DNA from: Megasphaera hominis
GTDB taxonomy: Bacteria > Bacillota > Negativicutes > Veillonellales > Megasphaeraceae
NCBI RefSeq assembly: GCF_014269395.1
Contig: NZ_JACOGK010000004.1
Coordinates: forward strand, 44,543-108,542
Length of the DNA stretch: 64,000 nucleotides
Direction of reading: 5' to 3'
Below, in pieces: positions 7,490-14,700 of this stretch. A program made the position numbers and the translations under genes. The notes beneath the pieces were generated by a model. It had not been told where the DNA came from and did no database searches. It saw only the letters and a list, made by a program, of their open reading frames with translations. Position 1 is the stretch's first letter, and the number at the start of each line of letters is the position of its first letter.

Positions 7490-8326
7490 TTATTTTGTTT
7501 CCGGCTGCAAGGGGCCATAGTAAAAGGATGCTGTGGCACCGCCGTCAACTAAAAAGGTCGAACCGGTAATGAAGCCGGCCCGTTCGCTCATGACGAGTTC
7601 TGCCACATCGGCTACTTCGTCAGCCGTACCGGGACGGCCGGCCGGGCATTTTGCGAACATGTTCTTGTAAAAATCGCCGCGAATACCGTTGAATTCGTCC
7701 AATGCCAAGGGCGTGACGATGATCCCCGGTGCAATGGCGTTAATACGGGCTCCCCGCCTTCCTCAGCGGACTGCTTCGTACATGACGCGTTTTTCATTAC
7801 ACCGCTTCGCCAGCTGATACGCATGGAGCGTGTCACGGATCTGTGACGTTTGCAAGAGCGGTAATTGGAGCAATTCTTCTGCCGGGGTCATAGCTAAGGC
7901 CCGGTCTTCTGCTGCCGTGAGAGCAGGCATACGATGGCCGGACTGGCTGGAAATGATAACCCCGGCACCACCGGGAGCTATGACCTGGCCTGCTTCTTCA
8001 AGAAGCACGGCCGTACCGTACAGATCAACTTTTAAAATGGTTTCTATCGATGCCTGGGACGGCGAAACGCCGGCACCGTTGATCAGCCCTGTAATGGGCC
8101 CGTAGGACTGTCCTTTTTCAATAAAGGCCCGAATATCGTTACGGGACGACACATCAAGCGTCGCCGGTTCCGCATCAAAGCCAGCCTGCTGCAACAGTGT
8201 GGCTGCCGCTTCGGCATGGTCCTTTTTCAGGTCACCGATGAGGATTTTTTTGCCTGTCCCCAGGCGTCTTGTAATAGCCAGAGAAATCTGGCCGGCACCG
8301 ACAACCAGCATGATTTTCTTATCCAT
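7490..8326 (-). pseudogene. SDR-family oxidoreductase interrupted by one in-frame TGA
   Basis: The reading frame spans 278 codons but is interrupted by a single TGA at 7763-7765. Upstream of it lie the N-terminal cofactor loop VVGAGQISLAI, a serine of the active site in GVIISSQSGH and the catalytic YxxxK as YQLAK. Downstream, in the same frame, lies a normal SDR C-terminus: GARINAIAPGIIVTPL, PAGRPGTADEVADVAELV and FLVDGGA. There is no frameshift; the TGA sits where relatives I recall have Trp (VKWG..GARIN), so one G-to-A change in TGG explains it. A truncated 187-residue protein would keep the Tyr-Lys pair but lose the substrate-side helices, so I treat the gene as inactive in this strain. 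A sequencing error or rare read-through cannot be excluded. The upstream neighbour on the same strand is a LysR regulator that may control it. Confidence 0.8.
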
Positions 8327-8368
8327 ATACTATACCGCCTTTCTGTTTCCCAATCAGCCAGGCTCCGT

Positions 8369-8382
8369 ATACTGCGCAGTAT
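8369..8382. repeat. 14-bp perfect palindrome in the SDR leader
   Basis: ATACTGCGCAGTAT is its own reverse complement. It lies about 45 bases upstream of the SDR start and downstream of its predicted promoter; it could be a protein-binding site. Confidence 0.4.
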
Positions 8383-8396
8383 CTTTCATGCCTGTA

Positions 8397-8430
8397 CCTA
8401 TATTGTATAGGAGATACGGCGACGAATCAA
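8397..8430 (-). promoter_or_regulatory. Promoter with operator-like palindrome before the SDR gene
   Basis: Read leftward: TTGATT (8425-8430), 17 bases, TACAAT (8402-8407). The -10 lies inside CCTATATTGTATAGG (8397-8411), an inverted repeat with 6-base arms. A related sequence, CCTAATTGTATAG on the opposite strand, lies around 8445-8457. The pair look like sites for the adjacent LysR protein. Confidence 0.45.
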
Positions 8431-8462
8431 TTCCAATTTCGGTGCTATACAATTAGGGATTC

Positions 8463-9347
8463 TTATTTCCCAAGTTTTTCTTCAAACATAGCGACGAAGT
8501 CAGCAATGTATTCTTCTGTCTGTTCATTATTCCAGAAGGCATAATAATCGCGCGTTACCTGTTTGCCATCCTTCATGAGCGGCAAGAGCTGGATGCCGCT
8601 GTTGTCAGCGTTGACGGGCTGACGGCATTCGGACAGATAGTAGCCCCGGTTGGACAAGACGAAGAGCTGTGCTTCTTCTAAGTTGGCTGCCTGGACAAAA
8701 TCGCCCTGGACGCCGAAATAGTCGCGATAAAAGGCTTCATCATCGGACTGCTGGGCCGGCGTCGTAATGATGATGCACGGCGTATTTTTCAGATCGTCCA
8801 TCGTAATATCTGACAATTGGCCCAAATAGCTTGTTTCCGGTAATTCTACGTAGACCTTTTCCTGGATGAGGAACTGGTTGACATATTTATCAGCAGGCTG
8901 ACGGCGCAGGTCATTAAAGACCAGATCGGCTTTGCCTTCCCGTAAAAGGTTGTATAAGTCATCATGTGTACCGCTTACGAGGTAGAGCGGCAAATGCGGA
9001 TATTTCTGACGAAATTCCGGGATGATCTGCTGCAATTCCGTGCCGTGATATTGGCGCGGATAGCCTACGGTAAATACCTGTTTAATGCCCTGGTCGAGCA
9101 ATTTCGTTTCTTCGCACAGGCGGTCGAAATCGTGGATCAGGATGAGGCTCTTGCGGTAGAAATGTTCACCTGCCGGCGTAAGAGAAAATTTTCGTCTGTC
9201 ACGGTTGAGTAATTTGACGCCCAGTTCCCGTTCCAGCGCCTGAATCTGCTGTGATACGGCAGATTGGGAAATGTTGCATTCTTCTGCAGCTTCAGTAAAG
9301 TTGCGGCAGCGCACGACTGCCTGAAAGTATCGCATTTGTTTAATCAT
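8463..9347 (-). CDS. LysR-family transcriptional regulator
   Basis: A 294-residue LysR-type regulator. The N-terminal winged helix-turn-helix is textbook: RYFQAVVRCRNFTEAAEECN, then SQSAVSQQIQALERELG and LLNRDRRKFSLTPAG. The remaining two thirds form the periplasmic-binding-protein-like effector domain. The effector is unknown. The gene lies immediately upstream of the SDR gene on the same strand rather than divergent from it. The spacer between them contains repeated palindromes and its own promoter, which suggests the SDR gene is, or was, the target. Its own upstream region carries nested inverted repeats, consistent with autoregulation. Confidence 0.9.
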   Translation of the reverse strand: MIKQMRYFQAVVRCRNFTEAAEECNISQSAVSQQIQALERELGVKLLNRDRRKFSLTPAGEHFYRKSLILIHDFDRLCEETKLLDQGIKQVFTVGYPRQYHGTELQQIIPEFRQKYPHLPLYLVSGTHDDLYNLLREGKADLVFNDLRRQPADKYVNQFLIQEKVYVELPETSYLGQLSDITMDDLKNTPCIIITTPAQQSDDEAFYRDYFGVQGDFVQAANLEEAQLFVLSNRGYYLSECRQPVNADNSGIQLLPLMKDGKQVTRDYYAFWNNEQTEEYIADFVAMFEEKLGK

Positions 9348-9388
9348 GTTTTTTACCCTTCATACTCTCTCTCTAATTACATTAAAAA

Positions 9389-9466
9389 ACTATGGATGCC
9401 CTATTCAATCGGGTGAATAGGAAAAAGGATATATTTCACAAATGCCCTTTTGTATTCTTCCATAGT
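9389..9466 (-). promoter_or_regulatory. Nested inverted repeats upstream of the LysR gene
   Basis: CCTATTCA (9400-9407) and TGAATAGG (9414-9421) form perfect 8-base arms around six bases. They are nested inside ACTATGGA (9389-9396) and TCCATAGT (9459-9466), another perfect 8-base pair. The position just upstream of the regulator's start fits an autoregulatory operator. Confidence 0.45.
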
Positions 9467-9603
9467 TTACCTTTATACTCATAAATTATTTTATCGTTTA
9501 TGTTAACAAAATGTCAAGAGTTTCAAGATAAGGTTTATACATCTTTTAAGTTTCAAGTCTTATTTTCCATTTTGGCTCTTTTCTGTCACATCCTTTGTGT
9601 TAT

Positions 9604-9729
9604 TCATTTTTTACTTGATTTTTTTAGTTTTTTATATATACCGAAAAGAAATATATACGTGATTCCCAGTAGCGTAGCAGCCATAGAGAAGACTGGCTGC
9701 CAGAGAAAAAGTAATACGAAAGAAGCCAT
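9604..9729 (-). CDS. Possible 41-residue membrane peptide
   Basis: A short frame in the AT-rich spacer encodes 41 residues: a strongly hydrophobic stretch (VLLFLWQPVFSMAATLLGIT, then YIFLFGIY) ending in a Lys-rich tail (KKLKKSSKK). This is the shape of a small single- or double-pass membrane protein with positive-inside topology. Evidence against it: the ribosome-binding site is poor (AGG only three bases before the ATG), AT-rich DNA easily yields hydrophobic frames, and I recognise no family. It could equally be a gene remnant; the frame stays open for 11 codons upstream of the ATG. Treat as a candidate only. Confidence 0.25.
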   Translation of the reverse strand: MASFVLLFLWQPVFSMAATLLGITYIFLFGIYKKLKKSSKK

Positions 9730-9961
9730 TAGCCTGAACGATGCGGAAAAACCGGCTTCCTTTCTATCTTTTTATTTTACACCTAAATTGTCTCTTGTAT
9801 ATACAGAAAAGCCTATTTATCGCATATTTTCGCTATTTGAATATGCACTTTAGTCATTTCTAATTTGCGTTTAATAATAAATTAAATAGTCGTCTTTTCA
9901 TTAATAACTTTTGAACTTTACATGTTTTATGATAAAAACAAAATATTTTTCATGAAATATC
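9730..9961. other. AT-rich spacer with no recognised gene
   Basis: Together with 9467-9603 this AT-rich stretch separates the LysR gene from the permease. A plus-strand frame at 9500-9853 exists but lacks a ribosome-binding site and looks random. GAAAGAAGCC and GGCTTCCTTTC (9717-9765) could form a loose hairpin. I see nothing else. Confidence 0.5.
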
Positions 9962-9989
9962 TTTACAAATTAATAAATGCGTGTATAAT
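9962..9989 (+). promoter_or_regulatory. Promoter of the amino-acid permease gene
   Basis: TTTACA (9962-9967), 16 bases, TATAAT (9984-9989), giving a leader of about 40 bases before the ATG. Confidence 0.65.
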
Positions 9990-10036
9990 CTACAGTTGTT
10001 ACGGATGTACAAAACTTATTCGAGGGGGAATGTCTT

Positions 10037-11521
10037 ATGAGGAAGAATATCTTCCGCACCAAAAGTATCAACGAGTTCATTTTAGAAACCAAGAAGGACG
10101 GCGGTATGAACCGCGTTCTCGGAACCTTTGGCCTGACAATGCTGGGGATTGGGGCCATCGTAGGGACAGGGATCTTCGTTCTGACAGGGGTGGCAGCTGC
10201 GAATTATTCCGGTCCTGCACTGATTATTTCTTTCATTATTGCTGCTATCGCCTGTGGCTGTGCGGCTCTCTGTTATGCCGAATTCGCTGCTATGGTGCCC
10301 GTTGCCGGCAGTGCCTACACGTATGGCTATGTAGCCCTGGGGGAATTCTGGGCTTGGGTCATCGGCTGGGATTTGATTCTGGAGTACGCCTTCGCCGTGT
10401 CGGCTGTGGCCATTGGCTGGTCCGGCTATTTTAACAATATCCTTATGAATCTGGGTATTACACTGCCTCAGGCCCTGACTATGGCCCCCTATGACGGCGG
10501 TCTCGTCAATCTGCCGGCTATTGCCATTTTGGCGCTTATAGCCTTTATCAACATTCATGGTGTACAGCAGAGCGCTACTGTCAACAACATCATCGTCGGC
10601 ATCAAATTGGCCGTTGTTGCCTTATTCCTGGCCTTGGGCGTGAGCCACGTAGAAACAACCAACTGGGTTCCCTTTATGCCCTTTGGCTGGTCTGGTGTCT
10701 TTGCCGGTGCTTCGATCATCTTCTTTGCCTACATTGGCTTTGATGCCGTTTCAACAGCAGCTGAAGAAGTAAAAAATCCGCAGCGTGATTTGCCCCGCGG
10801 CATTATTCTTTCTCTCATTATCTGCACGGTTCTTTACATCGCCGTTTCTGCTGTCCTCACCGGCATGGTACCGTATCTTGAATTCAAGACAACAGCCGCT
10901 CCGGTTGCCTTTGCCCTGCAGAGCGTCGGCTACCACTGGGGTGCCGCAGCCATTTCTGTCGGCGCCATTTGCGGTCTTTCTTCGGTACTCCTGGTCATGA
11001 GCTTTGGCCAGAGCCGTATACTCTTCGTTATGTCCCGTGATGGTCTCTTGCCGAAATTCTTCGGTCACGTCCATCCGAAATATAAGACGCCGGCCCGCAG
11101 CTCCCTGCTGGTCTTCATCATTACGGCCGTCACAGCAGGCTTCCTGCCCATCAATATCGTTGCCGAAATGACCAACATCGGTACGCTTTGTGCCTTCATC
11201 ATCGTCTCTGCCGCAGTTATCGTCTTGCGCAAAAAAGCTCCGAACCAGGTCCGTGCCTTCAAGTGCCCCCTCGTTCCGGTCATTCCGGCCTTAGCTATTC
11301 TCTTCTGTGGCGTCCTCATTTACATGCTGCCCTTAGTCACACAGATCCGTTTCGTCGTCTGGCTCGTCCTGGGCTTTGCCATTTACTACTTCTACGGCTA
11401 CAATCACAGTATCTTAACGACACTGCGCCGCAGTACCGTACCGCTTGAAGATGGCGCTGTTCCCGTAGCTACGGCAGAAACCGTACAGGACAAAGGTCAT
11501 ATCATCGATATCCATCATTAA
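10037..11521 (+). CDS. APC-superfamily amino acid permease (CAT/YfnA type)
   Basis: A 494-residue inner-membrane transporter with about 12 to 13 hydrophobic helices. GIGAIVGTGIFVLTGVAA near the N-terminus is the substrate-binding unwound helix 1 signature of the APC superfamily. GSAYTYGYVALGEFWAWVIG and FFAYIGFDAVSTAAEEVKNP are typical of the cationic amino acid transporter branch that includes Bacillus YfnA. It probably imports an amino acid by proton symport, but the substrate (branched-chain, threonine, cationic) cannot be assigned. A GAGGGGGAA ribosome-binding site precedes the ATG, a clear promoter lies upstream and a strong terminator follows, so it is monocistronic. Only a short hydrophilic tail follows the last helix. 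Confidence 0.9.
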   Translation: MRKNIFRTKSINEFILETKKDGGMNRVLGTFGLTMLGIGAIVGTGIFVLTGVAAANYSGPALIISFIIAAIACGCAALCYAEFAAMVPVAGSAYTYGYVALGEFWAWVIGWDLILEYAFAVSAVAIGWSGYFNNILMNLGITLPQALTMAPYDGGLVNLPAIAILALIAFINIHGVQQSATVNNIIVGIKLAVVALFLALGVSHVETTNWVPFMPFGWSGVFAGASIIFFAYIGFDAVSTAAEEVKNPQRDLPRGIILSLIICTVLYIAVSAVLTGMVPYLEFKTTAAPVAFALQSVGYHWGAAAISVGAICGLSSVLLVMSFGQSRILFVMSRDGLLPKFFGHVHPKYKTPARSSLLVFIITAVTAGFLPINIVAEMTNIGTLCAFIIVSAAVIVLRKKAPNQVRAFKCPLVPVIPALAILFCGVLIYMLPLVTQIRFVVWLVLGFAIYYFYGYNHSILTTLRRSTVPLEDGAVPVATAETVQDKGHIIDIHH

Positions 11522-11539
11522 TCACATATCCCTAACTAA

Positions 11540-11580
11540 CGAAAAGACCGCCTGCACATACGCCGCAGGCGGTCTTTTCG
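11540..11580. terminator. Bidirectional terminator
   Basis: CGAAAAGACCGCCTGC and GCAGGCGGTCTTTTCG form a perfect 16-bp stem with a 9-base loop between the convergent permease and FMN-reductase genes. T-runs are built into both arms. Confidence 0.85.
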
Positions 11581-11594
11581 CATAGATTTAATTT

Positions 11595-12230
11595 TTATTG
11601 GCTTAACCGGGCTGCCATGGCTTTGACGGCTGCCATATCTTTAGGAAATTGAAATTCCTGGTGTTCCTTTTTTTCCGTTTCGCTGAAGGAAGCCATGTTG
11701 AACTTGCTGTAGTCTTCTACTTGCAGCGTATTGCACGCCGCATAGATAGAGACCGTCCCTTTGAGGTAGCGGAAGAGGTCTTCTGTCCGTTTGAATTGTT
11801 CCTTGTAGGTTTTTTCGTAGTATTCATAGGGAGCATTCATGGTGTAAATGAGGCCGACATTGATTTTCTTGTCTACATAGGACGAATAGTCGTCATACGA
11901 GAAGGAACAGAAAATAAGCCGTTCTACGAGGGCCCGGAACTGGGCTGTCGGTTCACCGAAATAAATAGGCGTACCGATGATGACGGCGTCAGCGGCGAAG
12001 ATGGAATCGATGAGCGGCGAAAAGCCATCGGGCCAGAAACAATGACAGCGGCGGCCGTCCTTTTTCTTACAGGCCAGACAGCTGCGACAGCCTGTCCCCT
12101 TGACGTCATAGAGATCGACGTATTCCGTTTCTGCTCCGGCTTCGCAGGCGCCCGCTTCGGCAGCCTTCAGCAAATGGGCTGTATTCCATTTTTTACGGGG
12201 ACTGGCATTGATGAGTATCGTTTTTTTCAT
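11595..12230 (-). CDS. NADPH-dependent FMN reductase-like flavodoxin-fold protein
   Basis: A 211-residue flavodoxin-fold protein. ILINASPRKKWNTAHLL at the N-terminus is the FMN phosphate-binding loop of the NADPH-dependent FMN reductase/iron-sulfur flavoprotein group. The following CRSCLACKKKDGRRCHC has four cysteines in the place where many relatives carry redox or metal cysteines. GTPIYFGEPTAQFRALVERL is the second flavin-binding segment. I start at the ATG at 12230 because AGGAGG lies seven bases upstream; the longer frame has no ribosome-binding site. It likely uses FMN to pass electrons to an unknown acceptor. Whether the cysteines hold an Fe-S cluster is open; the spacing is not the classical compact motif of iron-sulfur flavoproteins. 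Confidence 0.8.
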   Translation of the reverse strand: MKKTILINASPRKKWNTAHLLKAAEAGACEAGAETEYVDLYDVKGTGCRSCLACKKKDGRRCHCFWPDGFSPLIDSIFAADAVIIGTPIYFGEPTAQFRALVERLIFCSFSYDDYSSYVDKKINVGLIYTMNAPYEYYEKTYKEQFKRTEDLFRYLKGTVSIYAACNTLQVEDYSKFNMASFSETEKKEHQEFQFPKDMAAVKAMAARLSQ

Positions 12231-12400
12231 GGTGATTACCTCCTGTATATGTTTGGTCAATTGCTTTGTCATACTTTGCGTTTAGGTTCTGCAGAGACTT
12301 GCAGGTCCGCTTGCCTCGCAGGGAATGCTTTTTATATTATTATACGTCATATTTTGTTATACGGAAACTGCAATTGCACAAAATAATACTAAGAAATAAC

Positions 12401-12429
12401 TAACACAAAGTAAGAATTTGTGTTATTAT
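12401..12429 (+). promoter_or_regulatory. Promoter region with a 9-bp inverted repeat
   Basis: TAACACAAA (12401-12409) and TTTGTGTTA (12417-12425) form perfect 9-base arms around seven bases. They overlap a TATTAT -10-like box (12424-12429). The symmetric site over a promoter suggests a repressor or redox-regulator operator for the flavoprotein gene downstream. The rest of 12231-12400 is AT-rich, with the -10 of the leftward FMN reductase gene (TATAAT read leftward) near 12340. Confidence 0.45.
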
Positions 12430-12443
12430 ATAACTAAGAAGTG

Positions 12444-12516
12444 GGAAAAGTGAAAAGCCGTGCTTCAGCGTGCGCGTGTGAAGTACGTGAGGGGCTTTCG
12501 CTTCACCCCATTTTCC
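12444..12516 (+). ncRNA. Long structured 5' leader of the ferredoxin-reductase-like gene
   Basis: The leader can fold into one long interrupted hairpin. GGAAAA (12444-12449) pairs with TTTTCC (12511-12516), GTGA (12450-12453) with TCAC (12503-12506), AAAGCC (12454-12459) with GGCTTT (12493-12498), and an apical GTGCTTCA (12460-12467) with TGAAGTAC (12479-12486) around a GC-rich loop. No T-run follows, so it is not a terminator. It matches no riboswitch class I can name. It lies between the promoter and the ribosome-binding site, so a regulatory role is plausible but unproven. Confidence 0.45.
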
Positions 12517-12568
12517 GTCCAACAGATATTATCTCTCAACGTATTATACTACAAGGAGGTTCTTTGCT

Positions 12569-13264
12569 ATGGATTTTGCTAAGACGAAAATTACCAAAAT
12601 TGTTCAGGAAACGAGTGACACATACAGCTTTATTCTCGACGTTCCCGCAGGCTTTACATGGGTAGCCGGCCAGCACGTACTTTGGAAATTACCGGGTTTC
12701 GAACTGGCTGAAGAAGATCGTGATACGCGTGTATTTACGATTGCATCGGCTCCGGAAGATGGCTATCTCATGTTTACAACGCGTATTGCCGACCCGCATA
12801 CGAGCTTCAAGGAAGTATTGCTTCACAAAATCAAGGTAGGAGATCCCATGGAAGTTGCCAAACCGATGGGCACGTTTGCTTTTGATACGGACCATTACAA
12901 GAAGACCGTTGTCCTGGCCGGTGGTATTGGGATTACGCCGATTCGTGCTCTCCTACGTCATTATATGGAAGCTCCCGTTGCGGACCATAAATTGACGGTT
13001 CTCTATTCGGATGACCGCGGCGAATTCGCCTATAAGGATTTCTGGGAAGAAATGAAAGCCAAGGTTCCGGCCATCGATTTGCAGCTCATTTCTATTCGCG
13101 ACAAATTCATGAGCGGTACGGATGATTATGCCAAGGCTAACGGCAATGAAGCAGAATATCTGGTTGCCGGTTCGCCAGGCATGAACAAAGCCTTCACGGA
13201 ACGTCTGGAAGGCTTAGGTGTCAAAGCCGAAAACATCAAGACCGACGTTTTCATGGGCTACTAA
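12569..13264 (+). CDS. FAD/NAD(P)-binding ferredoxin reductase-like oxidoreductase
   Basis: A 231-residue two-domain flavoprotein of the ferredoxin-NADP reductase fold. The N-terminal beta-barrel binds FAD: DTRVFTIASAPEDG resembles the RxYS-type flavin motif, here R-x-F-T. The C-terminal nucleotide-binding domain starts at VVLAGGIGITPIRALL, the classic GGxGxxP pyridine-nucleotide motif, and ends with the aromatic-bearing DVFMGY. Such stand-alone reductases move electrons between NAD(P)H and a small carrier; the partner is unknown. AAGGAGG lies at ideal distance from the ATG. The leader is unusually long and structured. A terminator follows directly, so this is a single-gene unit. Confidence 0.87.
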   Translation: MDFAKTKITKIVQETSDTYSFILDVPAGFTWVAGQHVLWKLPGFELAEEDRDTRVFTIASAPEDGYLMFTTRIADPHTSFKEVLLHKIKVGDPMEVAKPMGTFAFDTDHYKKTVVLAGGIGITPIRALLRHYMEAPVADHKLTVLYSDDRGEFAYKDFWEEMKAKVPAIDLQLISIRDKFMSGTDDYAKANGNEAEYLVAGSPGMNKAFTERLEGLGVKAENIKTDVFMGY

Positions 13265-13277
13265 GTACATAACGTGT

Positions 13278-13310
13278 GAGGGTGCGCCGCGGCGTACCCT
13301 CTTTTCTTTT
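13278..13310 (+). terminator. Terminator of the ferredoxin-reductase-like gene
   Basis: GAGGGTGCG (13278-13286) pairs with CGTACCCTC (13293-13301), then TTTTCTTTT. Confidence 0.75.
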
Positions 13311-13318
13311 GCCACGTA

Positions 13319-13360
13319 AAAACAGCGCTTTTGCAGAACTGTCTGCAAAAGCGCTGTTTT
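13319..13360. terminator. 19-bp perfect terminator hairpin, end of the ribosome/SRP operon
   Basis: Bases 13319-13337 and 13342-13360 pair perfectly around ACTG. A- and T-tracts flank both sides. It terminates the leftward operon ending in yebC and backs up the rightward terminator. Confidence 0.85.
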
Positions 13361-13370
13361 ATGTAAGGAA

Positions 13371-14111
13371 TTAGTCTTCCGGCATATCTTCCGGGAATTC
13401 ACCGTTGTGATATACGTCCTGTACGTCATCGATATCTTCGAGGGCGTCGATCAGATTTTCCAGCTTCTTGCCATCTTCTACACTGAGAGCGATGGTGTTG
13501 TCCGGAACCATAGTGATCTGGGCGTGTTCCGTTGCGATATTGTTGTCGGCCAAGGCTTTTTCTACGTCATCAAACACGTCCGGCGTCGTGATGATTTCGA
13601 ATTCTTCATCACCGGTCTTGACGTCGTCAGCACCGGCATCGAGGGCTACTTCAAAGAGCTGTTCTTCTGTAGCGTTGTCTTTGCTGACAATAAAGATACC
13701 CTGGTTTTTGAACATCCACGATACGCAGCCTGTTTCACCGAGGTTGCCGCCGTGTTTGCTGAATTCATGACGTACGGCAGCTGCTGCACGGTTGCGGTTA
13801 TCCGTAAGGACGTTAGCCGTAACGGCAACGCCTGCCGGGCCGTAGCCTTCGTACGTGATTTCTTCGTAGTTCTGGCCTTCCGAAGCGCCTGCGCCCTTCT
13901 GGATAGCCCGTTTGATATTATCTTTCGGAATGTTGTTTTCCTTTGCTTTCTGCAGTGCGAGCTTCAAGCGCATATTGCCTGTCGGGTCAGCGCCGCCCAT
14001 GCGTACGGCAATAGTGATTTCACGGGAAATCTTCGTCGTGATCTTGCCGCGGATGGCGTCGTTTTTGCCTTTTTTGCGCTTAATGTTCGCCCATTTGGAA
14101 TGTCCGGACAT
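13371..14111 (-). CDS. yebC: YebC/PmpR-family protein
   Basis: A 246-residue YebC/TACO1-family protein. It begins with the invariant MSGHSKWANIKRKK and shows GGADPTGNMRLKLALQKAK and NIPKDNIKRAIQKG, then the three-domain arrangement of the family. YebC proteins were first described as transcriptional regulators; later work on family members links them to ribosome function and translation of difficult stretches such as polyproline. Here it is the last gene of the rimM-trmD-rpsP-ffh operon, which fits a translation role. Start and length are standard. Confidence 0.95.
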   Translation of the reverse strand: MSGHSKWANIKRKKGKNDAIRGKITTKISREITIAVRMGGADPTGNMRLKLALQKAKENNIPKDNIKRAIQKGAGASEGQNYEEITYEGYGPAGVAVTANVLTDNRNRAAAAVRHEFSKHGGNLGETGCVSWMFKNQGIFIVSKDNATEEQLFEVALDAGADDVKTGDEEFEIITTPDVFDDVEKALADNNIATEHAQITMVPDNTIALSVEDGKKLENLIDALEDIDDVQDVYHNGEFPEDMPED

Positions 14112-14127
14112 GGTATTTCCTCCTCCG

Positions 14128-14700
14128 TTATTGCCACCAGGCTTCGCCGGCCAGGCGGTCCAGGATGATCGCCGCTGCCGAGCGGACCGAAAGGTGGTTA
14201 TATTCCCCGGCTCCGTAAATCGGTTCCAGGATATAATCGAATTTTTCCATTGTTTCTTTAGTCATGCCATAGCCTGTGCCGAGCAGCAACAGGATGGGCG
14301 TAGCCTCGGTCTCCCGTTTGGCGCGCAGGTCCTTGTAGGAAATAGTATTCGCATAGGTCCGCGCGTCTGTCGTGACGACGTAAGGGCGCTTGCCTTCGCT
14401 CTCCGTGACAGCTGCCACAGCCGCTTCAATGGAAGGGCGGATGTCCAGAATATCAAAGGCTTCTGTACGGTAGGCGTTGTAATTCTTACCGACAGGACTA
14501 TGCCAGAACCCGGTGATCTTGCGGACCATATCGAGCTGGCCTTCGATGTGATGGATGATGAAGTATTTCTTCACGCCATACGTCTTGGCCGAGCGGGAAA
14601 TGTCGTGCAAGTCATAGTTGGTAATGGCCGTAGCAATGACATTAAAATTTTTATCGTAAATCGGGTAATGCACCAACCCTACATAGAGTGATGATTTCAT
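14128..14700 (-). CDS. Predicted SPOUT-class RNA methyltransferase adjacent to trmD
   Basis: A 190-residue protein of the family found immediately downstream of trmD in many anaerobic Firmicutes (predicted SAM-dependent RNA methyltransferase, Methyltrn_RNA_4-like). The C-terminal half has the knot-type SPOUT signature: PILLLLGTGYGMTKE, then ILEPIYGAGEYNHLSVRSA, the region that binds S-adenosylmethionine. YVGLVHYPIYDKN at the N-terminus is a conserved family start. Its ATG overlaps the trmD stop codon (ATGA), so the two are translationally coupled. The RNA target is unknown to me; tRNA is a reasonable guess from its neighbour. Confidence 0.85.
   Translation of the reverse strand: MKSSLYVGLVHYPIYDKNFNVIATAITNYDLHDISRSAKTYGVKKYFIIHHIEGQLDMVRKITGFWHSPVGKNYNAYRTEAFDILDIRPSIEAAVAAVTESEGKRPYVVTTDARTYANTISYKDLRAKRETEATPILLLLGTGYGMTKETMEKFDYILEPIYGAGEYNHLSVRSAAAIILDRLAGEAWWQ

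Noticed and set aside
7763..7765. TGA as selenocysteine codon in the SDR gene
   Set aside because: The position corresponds to Trp, not Cys, in relatives, SDR enzymes do not use selenocysteine there, and no SECIS-like hairpin follows immediately.
7612..7836. A -1 or +1 frameshift in the SDR gene
   Set aside because: Both halves are in the same frame (7490-7708 and 7763-8326 are in register); the interruption is a nonsense codon, not a frameshift.
9500..9853. 117-residue plus-strand frame in the spacer before the permease
   Set aside because: No ribosome-binding site, skewed AT-rich composition, no recognisable domain; likely chance.
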